Shown here: positions 26,109-35,206 of the stretch, one piece after another
Position numbering within the stretch: position 1 is the stretch's first letter
Layout: each line of letters begins with the position of its first letter
NCBI GenBank assembly: GCA_000828975.1
Contig: AP014683.1
Coordinates: 1,317,520-1,381,519, forward strand
DNA from: Burkholderiales bacterium GJ-E10
GTDB lineage: Bacteria; Pseudomonadota; Gammaproteobacteria; Burkholderiales; Burkholderiaceae_F
Direction of reading: 5' to 3'
DNA length: 64,000 nucleotides
Notes under the pieces: model-generated
Databases searched by the model: none
What the model was told of the DNA's origin: nothing
Seen by the model: only the letters and a program-made list of their open reading frames with translations
Translations under genes and position numbers: made by a program

Positions 26109-27359
26109 CTACGCGCCGGCTTCGGCGAGGCAGCGCTCGATCCGGTCGCCGGCCACCGCGGCGCCGTTTTCGGCGGCCACCGTGGGCGCGGCGTCCAGCA
26201 GCCGCTGCCGCATCGCGTGATCGTCGAGTAGGGCCGCAAGCGCTTCGGCGGCGGCCTTCGCGGTGTAGCGGGCCATCGGCAGCACCCGGGCGAAACCGCG
26301 TCGCGCGGCCCGGCGGGCGTTATCGTGCTGGTCCCAATCGGCAGGCACGAGCAGCGACGGCGCGGCGGCGCGCAAGGCCCAGCCGATGGTGCCGATGCCG
26401 CCGGAATGGACGACCGCCGCACCCAGGCCGAACAGGCGCGAGTAGGGCAGATAGCCGGTCACGCGGACATCGTCGGCAACGGCCGGAAGACCCTCGCGGA
26501 TCCGCGGGCCGGCCACGATGATGGCCCTGCGGCCCAGCCGGCGCGCCGCGCCGATGCTCTCCTCGTAGAACCGTCCCGGGCTGGTACGCAGTCCGCCGCC
26601 GGCGGTGAACACCAGCGGCGCCTTGCCCGCTTGCGCGAAGGCCTGCAGCGACTCGACCTGCGCATCGTCGCCGAGAAAGCGCGGTTCGTACCAGCCGAAG
26701 CCCGTCACCACGGTCTGCGCCGGCCAGTCGGGTTGCGGGTCGAGCAGCAGCGGCGAAGTCGCCAGCAGGTTCAGGCGCTCCGAGTACATGCCCTCGAAGC
26801 GGGGATGGGCCTGCGTCGGCAACCCGAGGCGCGCCTGCAGCCGCAGCTGCGAGCGCATCAGCACCCGCGTGGCGGCGCGCGCCAGGTGGAGGTAGGGCGT
26901 TTCCGGCCAGCCCAGCGCGGCGGTACGGCGCTGCAGGCCATCGACGAGCGGCCAGAGCGGCGGATCGCAGCGCGACGGAATCGCCAGCGGCGAGGCGGCG
27001 CAGAACACCCAGGGCTTGCCCAGCAGGCGGCGCACGATCGCGCCGGCGTATGCCAGTTGGTTGCCCACCAGCAAGTCGGCCTCGGCCGCCAGGGGGCGCA
27101 GCCGGTCCACCTCCGCCCGCAGGCCGTCGGGGGCCAGGGTCGCGTCCAGCCGGGCGCGCCAGCCGGCCGCATCCGGCGCGGCGGTTCGGGCTTGGTCGAG
27201 GACATGCAGCGGCAGGCCGAGATCGGCGCAGGCCGCCGCGTGATGCCCCTCGGCCGCAACCGCCACCCGGTGCCCGCGGGCGTGCAGCGCCGCGCCGATC
27301 GCCAGCAGCGGAAACATGTCGCCGTAACCGCCGCGTGCGATGATTAGAACCTTGCCCAT
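26109..27359 (-). CDS. GT1-family (MGT-like) glycosyltransferase
   Basis: This 416-residue UDP-glycosyltransferase-like protein has the N-terminal pattern KVLIIARGGYGDMFPLLAIG and a C-terminal donor site (VVHSGGIGTIGWALRAA, then PADWDQHDN). These enzymes move sugars to small acceptors or lipids. The ATG at 27359 overlaps the divergent acetyltransferase start on the other strand; an alternative GTG is at 27365. It probably decorates a glycan or glycolipid of the surface locus. Confidence 0.82.
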   Translation of the reverse strand: MGKVLIIARGGYGDMFPLLAIGAALHARGHRVAVAAEGHHAAACADLGLPLHVLDQARTAAPDAAGWRARLDATLAPDGLRAEVDRLRPLAAEADLLVGNQLAYAGAIVRRLLGKPWVFCAASPLAIPSRCDPPLWPLVDGLQRRTAALGWPETPYLHLARAATRVLMRSQLRLQARLGLPTQAHPRFEGMYSERLNLLATSPLLLDPQPDWPAQTVVTGFGWYEPRFLGDDAQVESLQAFAQAGKAPLVFTAGGGLRTSPGRFYEESIGAARRLGRRAIIVAGPRIREGLPAVADDVRVTGYLPYSRLFGLGAAVVHSGGIGTIGWALRAAAPSLLVPADWDQHDNARRAARRGFARVLPMARYTAKAAAEALAALLDDHAMRQRLLDAAPTVAAENGAAVAGDRIERCLAEAGA

Positions 27360-28509
27360 GTCCACAGAAAAAGAAAAAAACGCCGCCCTCGACGCCGAGG
27401 TCTATCACCGCATCGCCGACGTTCCGCCCGAGCACTGGGATGGGCTGGCGGCGCGCGGCTCGGTCGGCCTTTCGCGCGCCTTCTGGTCGATTATGGAGGC
27501 GTCGCGCATCAACGACTTCGACTTTCGCTATGTCCTCTTCTACGACGCGCAGCGCCGCCCCGTGGCGCTGGCGGGGTTCTACAGCGTCACCACCGACATT
27601 GCGATCTTCGCCCCCGGACCCTTGCGCGCGGCGCTGGGCGCGGTGCGCAGGGTACTCCCGAATTTTTTCAAGCTGCGCATGATCGAGTGCGGCACCCCGA
27701 TCACCATCACCAGTCCGCCCTTCGTATACGACCCGGCGATCGACCCGGAGGCCGTGGTCGACGCGCTCGACCGGGTGTTGCGGCGCACGGCCCGCGCCGA
27801 AGGCCAGTTCCTGATCGTGGTGCGCGACTTCGAGCCCGATGCGGCCGCGTTGCAGAGCGCGTTCGGCAGGCGCGGCTACCACGGGACCGACAGCCTGCCC
27901 AATACCTACCTCGCGCTGCCCTGGAGCACCCCCGAAGAGTACCTGGCCGCGCTGCGCAGTTACTACCGCAGCAAGCTCGTCAAGCACCGCAAGCGCAATG
28001 CCGCCGCCGGCGTGACCCATACGGTGATCGACGACTTCGCCGACCTTGCCGACGAACTCTGCGCCGAGTGGATGGTCGTGCACGAAAGCGCGAGCGAATT
28101 CCAGCGCGAGGTGCTGACGCCGGATTTCTATCGGCGTCTGTCGCGCGACCTCGGGCCGCTCTCGAAGGCGATCCTGTTCCATCGCCACGGCGAGCGGGTG
28201 GGACATGCCCTGTTGCTGCGCGACGGCGATATGCTGCGCTGGCTCTACGTCGGCCGCAAGGTCTCCGGCAACGACGGCCTCTATCTCTACGTCGCCCAGA
28301 CCGTCGTGCTCACCGCGATCGAACTGGGCGTGCGCCGGCTCGAGATGGGCCTCACCACCTACGCCATCAAGCAGGATCTGGGCGCCGAGGTGGTGCCGAT
28401 CCGGCTTGCCCTGCGCGCCAACCGGAGCTGGATCAATCCCTTCGTCGGCCTAGGCTACAAGCTGCTCAACCGCGTGCCGGCGCCCGCGCCGCGGGCGGTG
28501 TTCAAGTGA
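27358..28509 (+). CDS. GNAT-fold acyl/acetyltransferase (peptidoglycan-interpeptide or FemAB-like)
   Basis: The ATG at 27358 overlaps the opposite-strand start by two bases. The 383-residue protein shows the GNAT/FemAB-like layout: an N-terminal half, then SYYRSKLVKHRKRN and a second lobe with YVGRKVSGNDGLYLYV and LEMGLTTYAIKQDLGAE. Such proteins are common in surface-polysaccharide loci. The substrate is not known. It leads an apparent operon with 28512 and 29504. Confidence 0.7.
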   Translation: MSTEKEKNAALDAEVYHRIADVPPEHWDGLAARGSVGLSRAFWSIMEASRINDFDFRYVLFYDAQRRPVALAGFYSVTTDIAIFAPGPLRAALGAVRRVLPNFFKLRMIECGTPITITSPPFVYDPAIDPEAVVDALDRVLRRTARAEGQFLIVVRDFEPDAAALQSAFGRRGYHGTDSLPNTYLALPWSTPEEYLAALRSYYRSKLVKHRKRNAAAGVTHTVIDDFADLADELCAEWMVVHESASEFQREVLTPDFYRRLSRDLGPLSKAILFHRHGERVGHALLLRDGDMLRWLYVGRKVSGNDGLYLYVAQTVVLTAIELGVRRLEMGLTTYAIKQDLGAEVVPIRLALRANRSWINPFVGLGYKLLNRVPAPAPRAVFK

Positions 28510-28511
28510 CC

Positions 28512-29507
28512 ATGCTGCGCGGGCCCGTGCTGGTCACCGGGGCCACCGGATTCATCGGCAGCCGCCTGTCCCGCCGCCTGCTGGCGCAGGGCCGCGCGCT
28601 GCGGGTGTTCGTGCGCGACCCGGCGCGCCTGGACGCCGATCTGCGCCGCGGCGCCGAAGTGATCGCGGGCGATCTCGCCGACCTGCCCGCCCTGCGCGCT
28701 GCCGTGCAGGGCGCGGCGACCGTCTTTCACTGCGCCGCCGACGTCGCCACCTGGGACCGCATGGCGAACTACCGCGCGGCCAACGTCGAGGGCGTGCGCA
28801 ATCTGTTCCGGGCGATCGAGATCGCCGGCGCGATGCCGCGCGTCGTCCACCTCTCCAGCGTCGACGTGTACGGCTTTCCCGCGTCCCCTGCGGACGAGAC
28901 CTGTGCCGCGGAGGGCGGCGCGTTCGACTATGGCCGCACCAAGGCGCAGGGCGAGCGCATCGTCGTGGCCCGCTCCCGGCGCCTGGGCCTCGACTTCACC
29001 ATCCTTCGGCCCTGCAACGTCATGGGGCCGGGCAGCCCGTTCATCGCCCGCATCGGCAAGGAACTGCGTGCGGGTCTGATGCTCACCGTCGACGGCGGCC
29101 GCGCCGATTGCGGCTTCCTCGACGTCGACAACCTCATCGATGTCCTGCTCTGGGCCGCGGCCGCGCCGCAGGCGGCGGGTGCGACCTTCAATGTGCGCGA
29201 TCCCGTGGCCGTGCCATGGAGCCGCTTCGTCGCCGATCTGCGGACGGCCATCGGTGGGCGCGGGGTCGTGCTCAACCTGCCGTACGGCGTTGCCGAATTC
29301 GCCGCCCGGCTGCTGCAGCTGCCCCACCTGCTGCTGCCCCTGCCGGGCGAGCCGCTGCTGCACCCGCTCCTCGTGCGCATCTTCGGTCGTACCTGCGGGC
29401 ACGACATCGCCCGCCTGGCCGCCGCCGGCGCGCCGCTGGGGGCGGTGGACTACGCCGAATCGATGCGTCGCGCCGTGGCCTGGCTGAGCGTGGAATCGGC
29501 CCGATGA
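28512..29507 (+). CDS. NAD-dependent epimerase/dehydratase (extended SDR)
   Basis: This 331-residue protein begins with the Rossmann motif GATGFIGSRL (residues about 9-18), with a Ser near 110 (HLSSVDVYG) and catalytic YGRTK (about residue 140). It belongs to extended short-chain dehydrogenases acting on nucleotide sugars or sterol-like substrates; the C-terminal part recalls 3-beta-HSD-type members. A GTG at 28506 overlapping the previous stop is an alternative start. Its stop overlaps the next start (ATGA). Confidence 0.8.
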   Translation: MLRGPVLVTGATGFIGSRLSRRLLAQGRALRVFVRDPARLDADLRRGAEVIAGDLADLPALRAAVQGAATVFHCAADVATWDRMANYRAANVEGVRNLFRAIEIAGAMPRVVHLSSVDVYGFPASPADETCAAEGGAFDYGRTKAQGERIVVARSRRLGLDFTILRPCNVMGPGSPFIARIGKELRAGLMLTVDGGRADCGFLDVDNLIDVLLWAAAAPQAAGATFNVRDPVAVPWSRFVADLRTAIGGRGVVLNLPYGVAEFAARLLQLPHLLLPLPGEPLLHPLLVRIFGRTCGHDIARLAAAGAPLGAVDYAESMRRAVAWLSVESAR

Positions 29508-30763
29508 CCAGTAGCCCTTGCGCCGCGGCCGCCGGGCCGCGCCACGCCGTCTTCCTGCAGGGCATGCCGTCGCCGTTTTTCTCCCGCATCGCGGAGCGGC
29601 TGCGCGCGCACGGCTGGCGCACCACCCGGATCAACCTGTGCATCGGCGACCGGCTGTTCTGGCGCGGCGGCGACGTCGTCGACTATCGCGGCACCCCGGG
29701 CCACTGGCCGGCCTTCCTCGACGACTTCTTTGCCGCGCAGGGGGTCACCGATCTCCTGTTGCTGGGCGAACAGCGCCGCTACCACCGGGAAGCGGTGGGC
29801 CTGGCCCACGGCCGCGGCATCCGCGTCACGGTCACCGACTTCGGCTATCTGCGTCCGGACTGGATCACCTTCGAGCGCGACGGCATGAGCGGCGGCTCGC
29901 GCTTTCCCCGCGACCCGGCCGCCATCCGCGCCCTGGCGGCGCGCTGCCCGCAGCCCGACTGGGCGCGGCGCTACACCGAAGGCGCGGTGCGGATGGCGCG
30001 CGCCGACCTCGGCTACAACCTCGCCAACCTGCTGCTGGGCTGGCTCCATCCCCATTATCGCCGCAGCGACATGCGCCCGCCGACCCTCGTCTACACCCCG
30101 GCGAGCGCATGGCGCCTGTGGACCAACGCCCGCGTTCGTCCGCGCATGGAGGCCTTCGTGCAGGGCCTGATCGCCTCCGGCCGGCGCTACTACGTGTTTC
30201 CGCTGCAGCTCGATTTCGATTTCCAGATCGTCGCCTACTCGCCGTTTTCGAGCATCGAGGAATCGATCGACCTCGTCGTCGCTTCCTTCGCCCGCCACGC
30301 TCCGGCGGATGCCGAGCTGGTGCTCAAGGAGCATCCCTGGGACCCGGCGCTCCACGACTGGGCGCATGCCATGCAGGCGCGGGCGCGCGAGCACGGGGTC
30401 GAATCGCGCGTGCACTACCTGCGCGGCGGCAATCTCGACGAACTGATCCGCGGCAGCGACGGGGTGGTGACCGTCAACAGCACCAGCGGCCTGCGCGCGC
30501 TGCAACTCGGATGCCCGGTACAGGTGCTCGGACAGGCGGTATATGACATCGCCGGCCTGACGTTTGCGGGCGGCATCGATGCGTTCTGGACGCAGGCCGC
30601 GCCGCCCGATCCCCAACTCCTGGCCGACGCCCTGCGCGCGCTGGCCGGCACGGTGCAGATCCGCGGCGCCTTCTTTCACGATGACGGACTCGATTGCGCG
30701 GTCACCGAAGCGGTGCAGCGGCTATTGCACGATCGGGTCGGAGCGCCGCTCGGCGACGCGTGA
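29504..30763 (+). CDS. KpsS-like capsule Kdo-linker transferase
   Basis: The ATG at 29504 overlaps the epimerase stop. The 419-residue protein resembles KpsS/capsule synthesis proteins: FLQGMPSPFFSRIAERLRAHG at the start, the donor-site segment ELVLKEHPWDP near residue 270, and VVTVNSTSGLRALQLGCPV near residue 325. KpsS and KpsC build the poly-beta-Kdo linker joining group 2 capsule to its lipid anchor. A KpsC-like gene lies next door on the other strand. Confidence 0.82.
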   Translation: MTSSPCAAAAGPRHAVFLQGMPSPFFSRIAERLRAHGWRTTRINLCIGDRLFWRGGDVVDYRGTPGHWPAFLDDFFAAQGVTDLLLLGEQRRYHREAVGLAHGRGIRVTVTDFGYLRPDWITFERDGMSGGSRFPRDPAAIRALAARCPQPDWARRYTEGAVRMARADLGYNLANLLLGWLHPHYRRSDMRPPTLVYTPASAWRLWTNARVRPRMEAFVQGLIASGRRYYVFPLQLDFDFQIVAYSPFSSIEESIDLVVASFARHAPADAELVLKEHPWDPALHDWAHAMQARAREHGVESRVHYLRGGNLDELIRGSDGVVTVNSTSGLRALQLGCPVQVLGQAVYDIAGLTFAGGIDAFWTQAAPPDPQLLADALRALAGTVQIRGAFFHDDGLDCAVTEAVQRLLHDRVGAPLGDA

Positions 30764-30861
30764 TCAGGCCGGCGGAACCTTGACCGCCAGCCCCTGTGCC
30801 GCGCGGAGACGCGCTCCGGCATCCGAAGGGTCGGGATCTGCCGCAGCCCTTGCCCGGACTT

Positions 30862-31971
30862 TCAGCGCACGCCGATGAACCGCCGCAGGAAGAACCGGTA
30901 GATCTCCTGCCACCAGCGCTCGCCGCCGCCGCGGCGCGCCTTCCACGCCTGCAGCGCATCGAGCGCGGCCTCCGGGGGCACGGGTCCGCGCTCGCCGAGA
31001 TAGGTCGGATAGCAGATCAGCGCGCCTGCCACCAGTTCGTCCCGTTGCAGCCGGCGCGTGCGCCGCGGGTGGGGCAGGGCGTCCTGCGTCAGCCCCCACC
31101 CCGAGTAGAACGGCTGGCCGTGGCAGGTCACCGGCTTGCCGCGCAGCAGCGCTTCGAACCCCGCGAGCGAGGTCAGCACGTGCACGGCATCGACGGCATC
31201 GAGCAGTGCCGCCATGTCGGCGTCGACGACGATCTCGTCGCACCACTCCGCCGCCCGTTCCTCGCCGTCGCCGCGTCGGCGCAGCCGCGCCGCCACGTCC
31301 GGATGCGGCTTGTACACCAGCCAGGCATCGGGGCAGGCGGCGCGTGCCGCCTGGAGCAGGGCGAGGTTGCTGCGGATGCCCGGCGCCCCGAACGCGAGCG
31401 AGGCGTCGCTCTCCACCTGCCCCGGCACCAGCACCACCTGCCGCGCGCCGGCAGGCCGCCGCCAGCGCTGCGCGCCGACGTTGTACTTGGTGATGCCCGC
31501 CGCGACGACCCGCTCCCGCAGCGCGGCGGCGCGCGCCATGAGCGCGGGCGGAAAATCCGCCGTCGCCAACAGCGTTTCGAGATCCGAGGGCCGGGTCGCG
31601 TCGTAGTAGATGCCGCTGCCGTCCACGACCCAGGAGAGCGGTCGGGTCAGTTCCGCACCCAATCCGACCGAGCGCAGGAATCCGTCCTCCATGCGCAGCA
31701 CGCGCACGCCGGCCGCCAACCGCTCCGGCACCGGCGCCGTGCCCCACAGCAGCAGGGTCCCGGTGCGCGGCGGCGCGGCGTCGCCGGATGCGAAGCGCAC
31801 GGACTTGCCCGGAAAGCAGCGCCGTACGAAGCGCCACTTCCAGCGCGGAAAGGCCCATGCGGTGATCGGCCCCTCGATATCCTCGCGCCCAGGCGCCCCG
31901 CGAAAGAAATGTTTCTGTCCCGCGCGGGAGGGCGGCACAGGAACCGGGGGAGGGCATACCTTACCTTGCAT
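30862..31971 (-). CDS. KpsC-like capsule beta-Kdo transferase, single-domain
   Basis: The ATG at 31971 gives a 369-residue protein; upstream frame extensions overlap the glycosyltransferase gene and are rejected. It carries WVVDGSGIYYDATRPSDLE, VLVPGQVESDASL, VYKPHPDV and LTSLAGFEALLRGKPV, hallmarks of KpsC/LipA-type transferases. Classical KpsC is about 670 residues with two such domains; only one is present here. The start lies 10 bases inside the upstream gene, indicating coupling. Confidence 0.82.
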   Translation of the reverse strand: MQGKVCPPPVPVPPSRAGQKHFFRGAPGREDIEGPITAWAFPRWKWRFVRRCFPGKSVRFASGDAAPPRTGTLLLWGTAPVPERLAAGVRVLRMEDGFLRSVGLGAELTRPLSWVVDGSGIYYDATRPSDLETLLATADFPPALMARAAALRERVVAAGITKYNVGAQRWRRPAGARQVVLVPGQVESDASLAFGAPGIRSNLALLQAARAACPDAWLVYKPHPDVAARLRRRGDGEERAAEWCDEIVVDADMAALLDAVDAVHVLTSLAGFEALLRGKPVTCHGQPFYSGWGLTQDALPHPRRTRRLQRDELVAGALICYPTYLGERGPVPPEAALDALQAWKARRGGGERWWQEIYRFFLRRFIGVR

Positions 31972-33223
31972 CGCGAAGCACCGCCGCCAAAAACGCCTCG
32001 ACGATGCCGAAATGCGCACGCCACGTCGGCGCATGGAAATGGGGCAAGCGCGCGATCTGCGCGGCCCGCGCCGCGCTTTGCGGCCGGGCGTACTCCCACA
32101 CCATGCGCTGCCAGGCCGGGCCGTCGAGCGGATCGAGGTATTCCGGCACGTCGCCGGCGATTTCCCGGAAGACGCCGAGGTCGCTGGCAATCACCGGCAC
32201 GCCATGGGCCAGCGCCTCGGCGAGCGGCATGCCGTAGCCTTCGACGAACGACGGAAAGAGCAGGGCGCGGGCGCCTTGCAGCCAGCGCGCCAGCGCCGCG
32301 TCGTCGCATTCCTCCACCTCGATCACGTGCCCGCGCAACGACGGGCAGCGTTCGAGCAGATCGATCACCTGCTCGCACTCCCAGCCGCGCTGGCCGATCA
32401 CGACGAGCTTCGGCACCTCGGCCCCGCCGCGCTCGATCATCTGCCGCCACAGGTGCAGCAGCAGCAGGTGGTTCTTGCGCGGCTCGATGGTGCCCAGCAT
32501 CACGAAGTAGGGCGCGGCGGGCGGCGCGTTGGTTTCCGCGTGCGGATCCTCGGCGTGCTCGTCCTCGACGTGCGGCAGCGTCACCGTGCCGATCGGCGCC
32601 ACCACCGTCGGCGGCACCTGCAGCCGCTCGGCCGCCGCCCAGGCGCGCAGGTCGGCCTCGGTCGCCGCCGAGTTCAGGATCAGCCCGACCCCGGTGTGCA
32701 GCATGCAGCGCAGGCGCTGGGCGTGCTTGTCGGCCTCGCCCGGACGGCAGTATTCCGGGTGGGTGATCGGAATCAGGTCATGCAGGAAATACACCGGCCG
32801 CAGCCGATGCCGCCGTACCCGGATCGCATACGCCGGATCGTTGAGGCCGCTGTGCCCGGTATTGAAGAACAGGCTCTCGCGCAGCTTCCCCCAGCGCAGG
32901 GCATAGCTCATGCCGACCGCCGTCCGCACCACGCTCCCCGGCCGCGGGTGTTCCCCCAGCAACGCGGCAAAGAGCTGCGGCGAGGCCTGCCCGATCGGCA
33001 CCCAGCGCCCGCGGTGGCGTACCAGCGCCCGCGCCCGGGTCCGGAAGTGCTGCACGTAGGCCAGGCTGACCCGGTCGACGCCGGTAGGGCGCTTGCCTTC
33101 GAGCAGGCGCGAGGCGAGGCGGGTGACGTCGATCAGGGGCACAGCGGCGGGTTCCCGGGCGAAGGAGGGTGTGCGCGAAGTGCGGCAGCGAGGACATCGC
33201 CATCGCATTCCGCGAAATTGCAA
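31961..33223 (-). CDS. GT4-family glycosyltransferase
   Basis: This up to 420-residue enzyme has a GT-B fold: YFVMLGTIEPRKNHLLLL marks the donor domain and LFPSFVEGYGMPLAEALA contains the nucleotide-sugar EX7E-like motif. The start is uncertain; ATG 33223 is listed, but the conserved part begins with VPLIDVTRLASRL at GTG 33142. It is first in a minus-strand pair with the KpsC-like gene and probably adds a capsule sugar. Confidence 0.82.
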   Translation of the reverse strand: MQFRGMRWRCPRCRTSRTPSFAREPAAVPLIDVTRLASRLLEGKRPTGVDRVSLAYVQHFRTRARALVRHRGRWVPIGQASPQLFAALLGEHPRPGSVVRTAVGMSYALRWGKLRESLFFNTGHSGLNDPAYAIRVRRHRLRPVYFLHDLIPITHPEYCRPGEADKHAQRLRCMLHTGVGLILNSAATEADLRAWAAAERLQVPPTVVAPIGTVTLPHVEDEHAEDPHAETNAPPAAPYFVMLGTIEPRKNHLLLLHLWRQMIERGGAEVPKLVVIGQRGWECEQVIDLLERCPSLRGHVIEVEECDDAALARWLQGARALLFPSFVEGYGMPLAEALAHGVPVIASDLGVFREIAGDVPEYLDPLDGPAWQRMVWEYARPQSAARAAQIARLPHFHAPTWRAHFGIVEAFLAAVLRDAR

Positions 33224-33309
33224 TTATCATCTGGCAGATATTTCGGTTCAACATCCCGACAAATCGATGTTGCAAACAAATGGTGTCGTTACGAAAGCGG
33301 AAAGAAAAA

Positions 33310-33624
33310 ATGACTGCTGGTGCAAAAGGAAAGCGTCTGGATGACGCAACGAAGCAGAAGATCGTGGAAGCCGTCCGGGCTGGGGAGTCCAAGACTGCCG
33401 TTGCGAAGAAGTTCCACACCACGATTCAAACCGTGTCCCGTCTGGCCGACGGCGGCAAACCCAAAGCGGCCCACGGCGCACACGCCGATCTGGTGCGCGA
33501 AAACGAAATGCTCAAGGCGGAACTCGAATATCTGCGGTCGACCCAGGGGATCACCGACAAGCTCGAACTGGCGAACATGCGGATCGCATTCCTGGAGCGC
33601 CAGCTCGCCGCCCTGCGCGGCTGA
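33310..33624 (+). CDS. Small helix-turn-helix plus coiled-coil protein
   Basis: The ATG at 33310 follows GGAAAGAAAAA. The 104-residue protein has an IS3-OrfA-like helix-turn-helix (EAVRAGESKTAVAKKFHTT, residues about 19-37) and a C-terminal leucine-rich coiled coil (LVRENEMLKAELEYLR onward). It could be a regulator or an orphan transposase subunit; no orfB follows. It sits at the junction of the capsule genes and the TA-rich region. Confidence 0.6.
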   Translation: MTAGAKGKRLDDATKQKIVEAVRAGESKTAVAKKFHTTIQTVSRLADGGKPKAAHGAHADLVRENEMLKAELEYLRSTQGITDKLELANMRIAFLERQLAALRG

Positions 33625-33773
33625 CGCCGCATCATTCATCAGACCGGAGGGCCCTCCGCTGGAAATTGCTCCGCCGTACCGTTCCGGCCATCAAACCGGA
33701 CATTCATGCGGCCATTGGAAGTGCTTGACGCCATGTAAAAGCCCAGGACACGACACGCGCCCCCGTTTCTCCA

Positions 33774-34175
33774 GAGGTCCGTAACGCGGCAGCCGCGTTG
33801 CGCGCCGAACTGCAAGCGCCGATCGGCACTCGCTGGCCGGTCTCGTACAAGCGAGATTTCGTCGACCGTTATCGTCCCAATGAATCCTTCCTGCTACCGA
33901 CGGCGCTCGCTGCGCAGCTGTATTCCGAAGCGCGCGGCAACGACAAGCAACCGGCAGGCACTTACGCACGCAAGGTGCTGGAACAGCTACTCATCGATTT
34001 GTCCTGGTATTCCTCGCGCCTGGAGGGCAATCGGAAGAGTTGGCTCGATACGAAGGAACTGTTTGCGCGGGGGCGCTCAGACAGAGATGACGTCGACGCC
34101 ACGATGCTCCTGAACCACAAGGATGCGATCGAATTCATGGTGGATGCCGTGCCCTCCATGGGCATGACCACGGCG
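33774..34175 (+). pseudogene. Fic-family protein, N-terminal fragment
   Basis: In frame, the segment from EVRNAAAALRAEL to LLIDLSWYSSRLEGN and MLLNHKDAIEFMVD matches the conserved N-terminal inhibitory and linker part of Fic AMP-transferases. The catalytic HPFxxGNGR motif is lost because the frame runs into another gene fragment at about 34176. Confidence 0.7.
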
Positions 34176-34178
34176 GTT

Positions 34179-34353
34179 ACGCGTCGGCGTCTTCGAGGCG
34201 GCGGCGATCCGCCGGACGCTCCATGTCGAGGTAGAGCGCCCCCGATTCCCACTGGTCGGCGATCCGCCGAGCCAGGGTTGTCTTGCCGACCTGACGTGGG
34301 CCAAGCAGGACCACCGCCGGCACGGCGCCAAGGCGCCGCCGCAGCGGGATCAC
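34179..34353 (-). pseudogene. AAA ATPase (DUF4143 type), N-terminal fragment
   Basis: The GTG at 34353 overlaps the vapC stop. About 57 residues remain, including Walker A GPRQVGKTTLA and LYLDMERPADRRRLED, the start of the common DUF4143 ATPases. It is cut at 34179 where it meets the Fic fragment. Confidence 0.7.
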
Positions 34354-34745
34354 GCCGCCAAGACGTTGACCGCCAGTCCGTGTGCCGCCCGTTGCAGGCG
34401 GTTGTCCGCAGTCCAGAGCGCGGTGCAGCCGTGGCGCACGGCCGTCGACAAATGCAGCGCATCGGGTGTCTTGAGCCCCCAGCGCGCCCGCAGCAGCGCC
34501 GCCTGCGCGTAGACGCCCTCCGGCATCGGCAGGATCTCGAACTGCTGCAGGCCCTGCTCGTAATACCGTTGCAAGGTCAGATTCCCGCTGCGCATCGGGG
34601 CTACGAGGCACTCCAGCGTCACCAGCGGGGAAATCGCGAAACGCTCCGGCGCCCGCGCCAGCGCCGCGCGCACGGGTTCGCCCCATTGCGGGTGATTTTC
34701 GAACGCGTAGATGACCAGGCAGGAATCGAGATAAATCAATCCCAC
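34350..34745 (-). CDS. VapC-type PIN-domain toxin
   Basis: This 131-residue PIN-domain RNase contains IYLDSCLVIYAFENH (first Asp), the acidic residue in TLECLV, and TPDALHLSTAV plus WTADNRL for the remaining acidic sites. No ATG is available; GTG 34745 is used and overlaps the antitoxin end by ten bases. It forms a module with the Phd-like antitoxin upstream. Confidence 0.88.
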   Translation of the reverse strand: MGLIYLDSCLVIYAFENHPQWGEPVRAALARAPERFAISPLVTLECLVAPMRSGNLTLQRYYEQGLQQFEILPMPEGVYAQAALLRARWGLKTPDALHLSTAVRHGCTALWTADNRLQRAAHGLAVNVLAA

Positions 34746-34984
34746 CCTTCGCGCTCCTGGGCGATGCTGGCGTCGATCTCCGCGGCGCTGCGGCGCACCG
34801 TCTCCGGCAACGGGTTGCGCTTCAGCCACGCCAGCACGTCCTGTTTTGGCTCCTCAGCCGAACGCACCGGCGTCAGCCGTACCAGCGGCACGCCCCGATT
34901 GGCGATGACGACCTCCTCGCCCTGTTGGGCGCGGCGCACCAATTCCGACAGCCGGTTCTTCGATTCGAGAATATTGACCTGCAT
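34736..34984 (-). CDS. Phd/YefM-type antitoxin
   Basis: The ATG at 34984 follows GGAGGTCCCT. The 82-residue protein has the Phd N-terminal DNA-binding fold (NILESKNRLSELVRRAQQGEEV) and a C-terminal toxin-binding tail. It overlaps the downstream toxin gene. An operator-like palindrome lies just upstream. Confidence 0.9.
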   Translation of the reverse strand: MQVNILESKNRLSELVRRAQQGEEVVIANRGVPLVRLTPVRSAEEPKQDVLAWLKRNPLPETVRRSAAEIDASIAQEREGWD

Positions 34985-34997
34985 AGGGACCTCCATT

Positions 34998-35027
34998 CTG
35001 GCTATATTGTATCCATAATATGGCCAG
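34998..35027 (-). promoter_or_regulatory. Operator-like inverted repeat of the Phd/VapC pair
   Basis: CTGGC-T-ATATT (34998-35008), eight central bases, then AATAT-G-GCCAG (35017-35027) form a nearly perfect inverted repeat 14 bases before the antitoxin start, as expected for autoregulation. Confidence 0.65.
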
Positions 35028-35206
35028 GTTGGCGCCGCTTGGCCAGGACGCAGATCCTCACCGTACCCCGATGAACCGCCGCAGGAAGAAGCGCCAGGGC
35101 TCTTGCCATAAGCGCTCGCCGCCGACCTCTACACTGCGGTCATTCCGTTGACATCGGTCTCCCGCAAATCGCTCCGCCGCATACGCTCGTTCCTGTCCCG
35201 CATCAA

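Noticed and set aside
33798-35018. A 406-residue plus-strand frame starting in the Fic fragment
   Set aside because: Only the first 125 residues are Fic-like. The rest runs antisense through the AAA fragment, vapC and phd genes.
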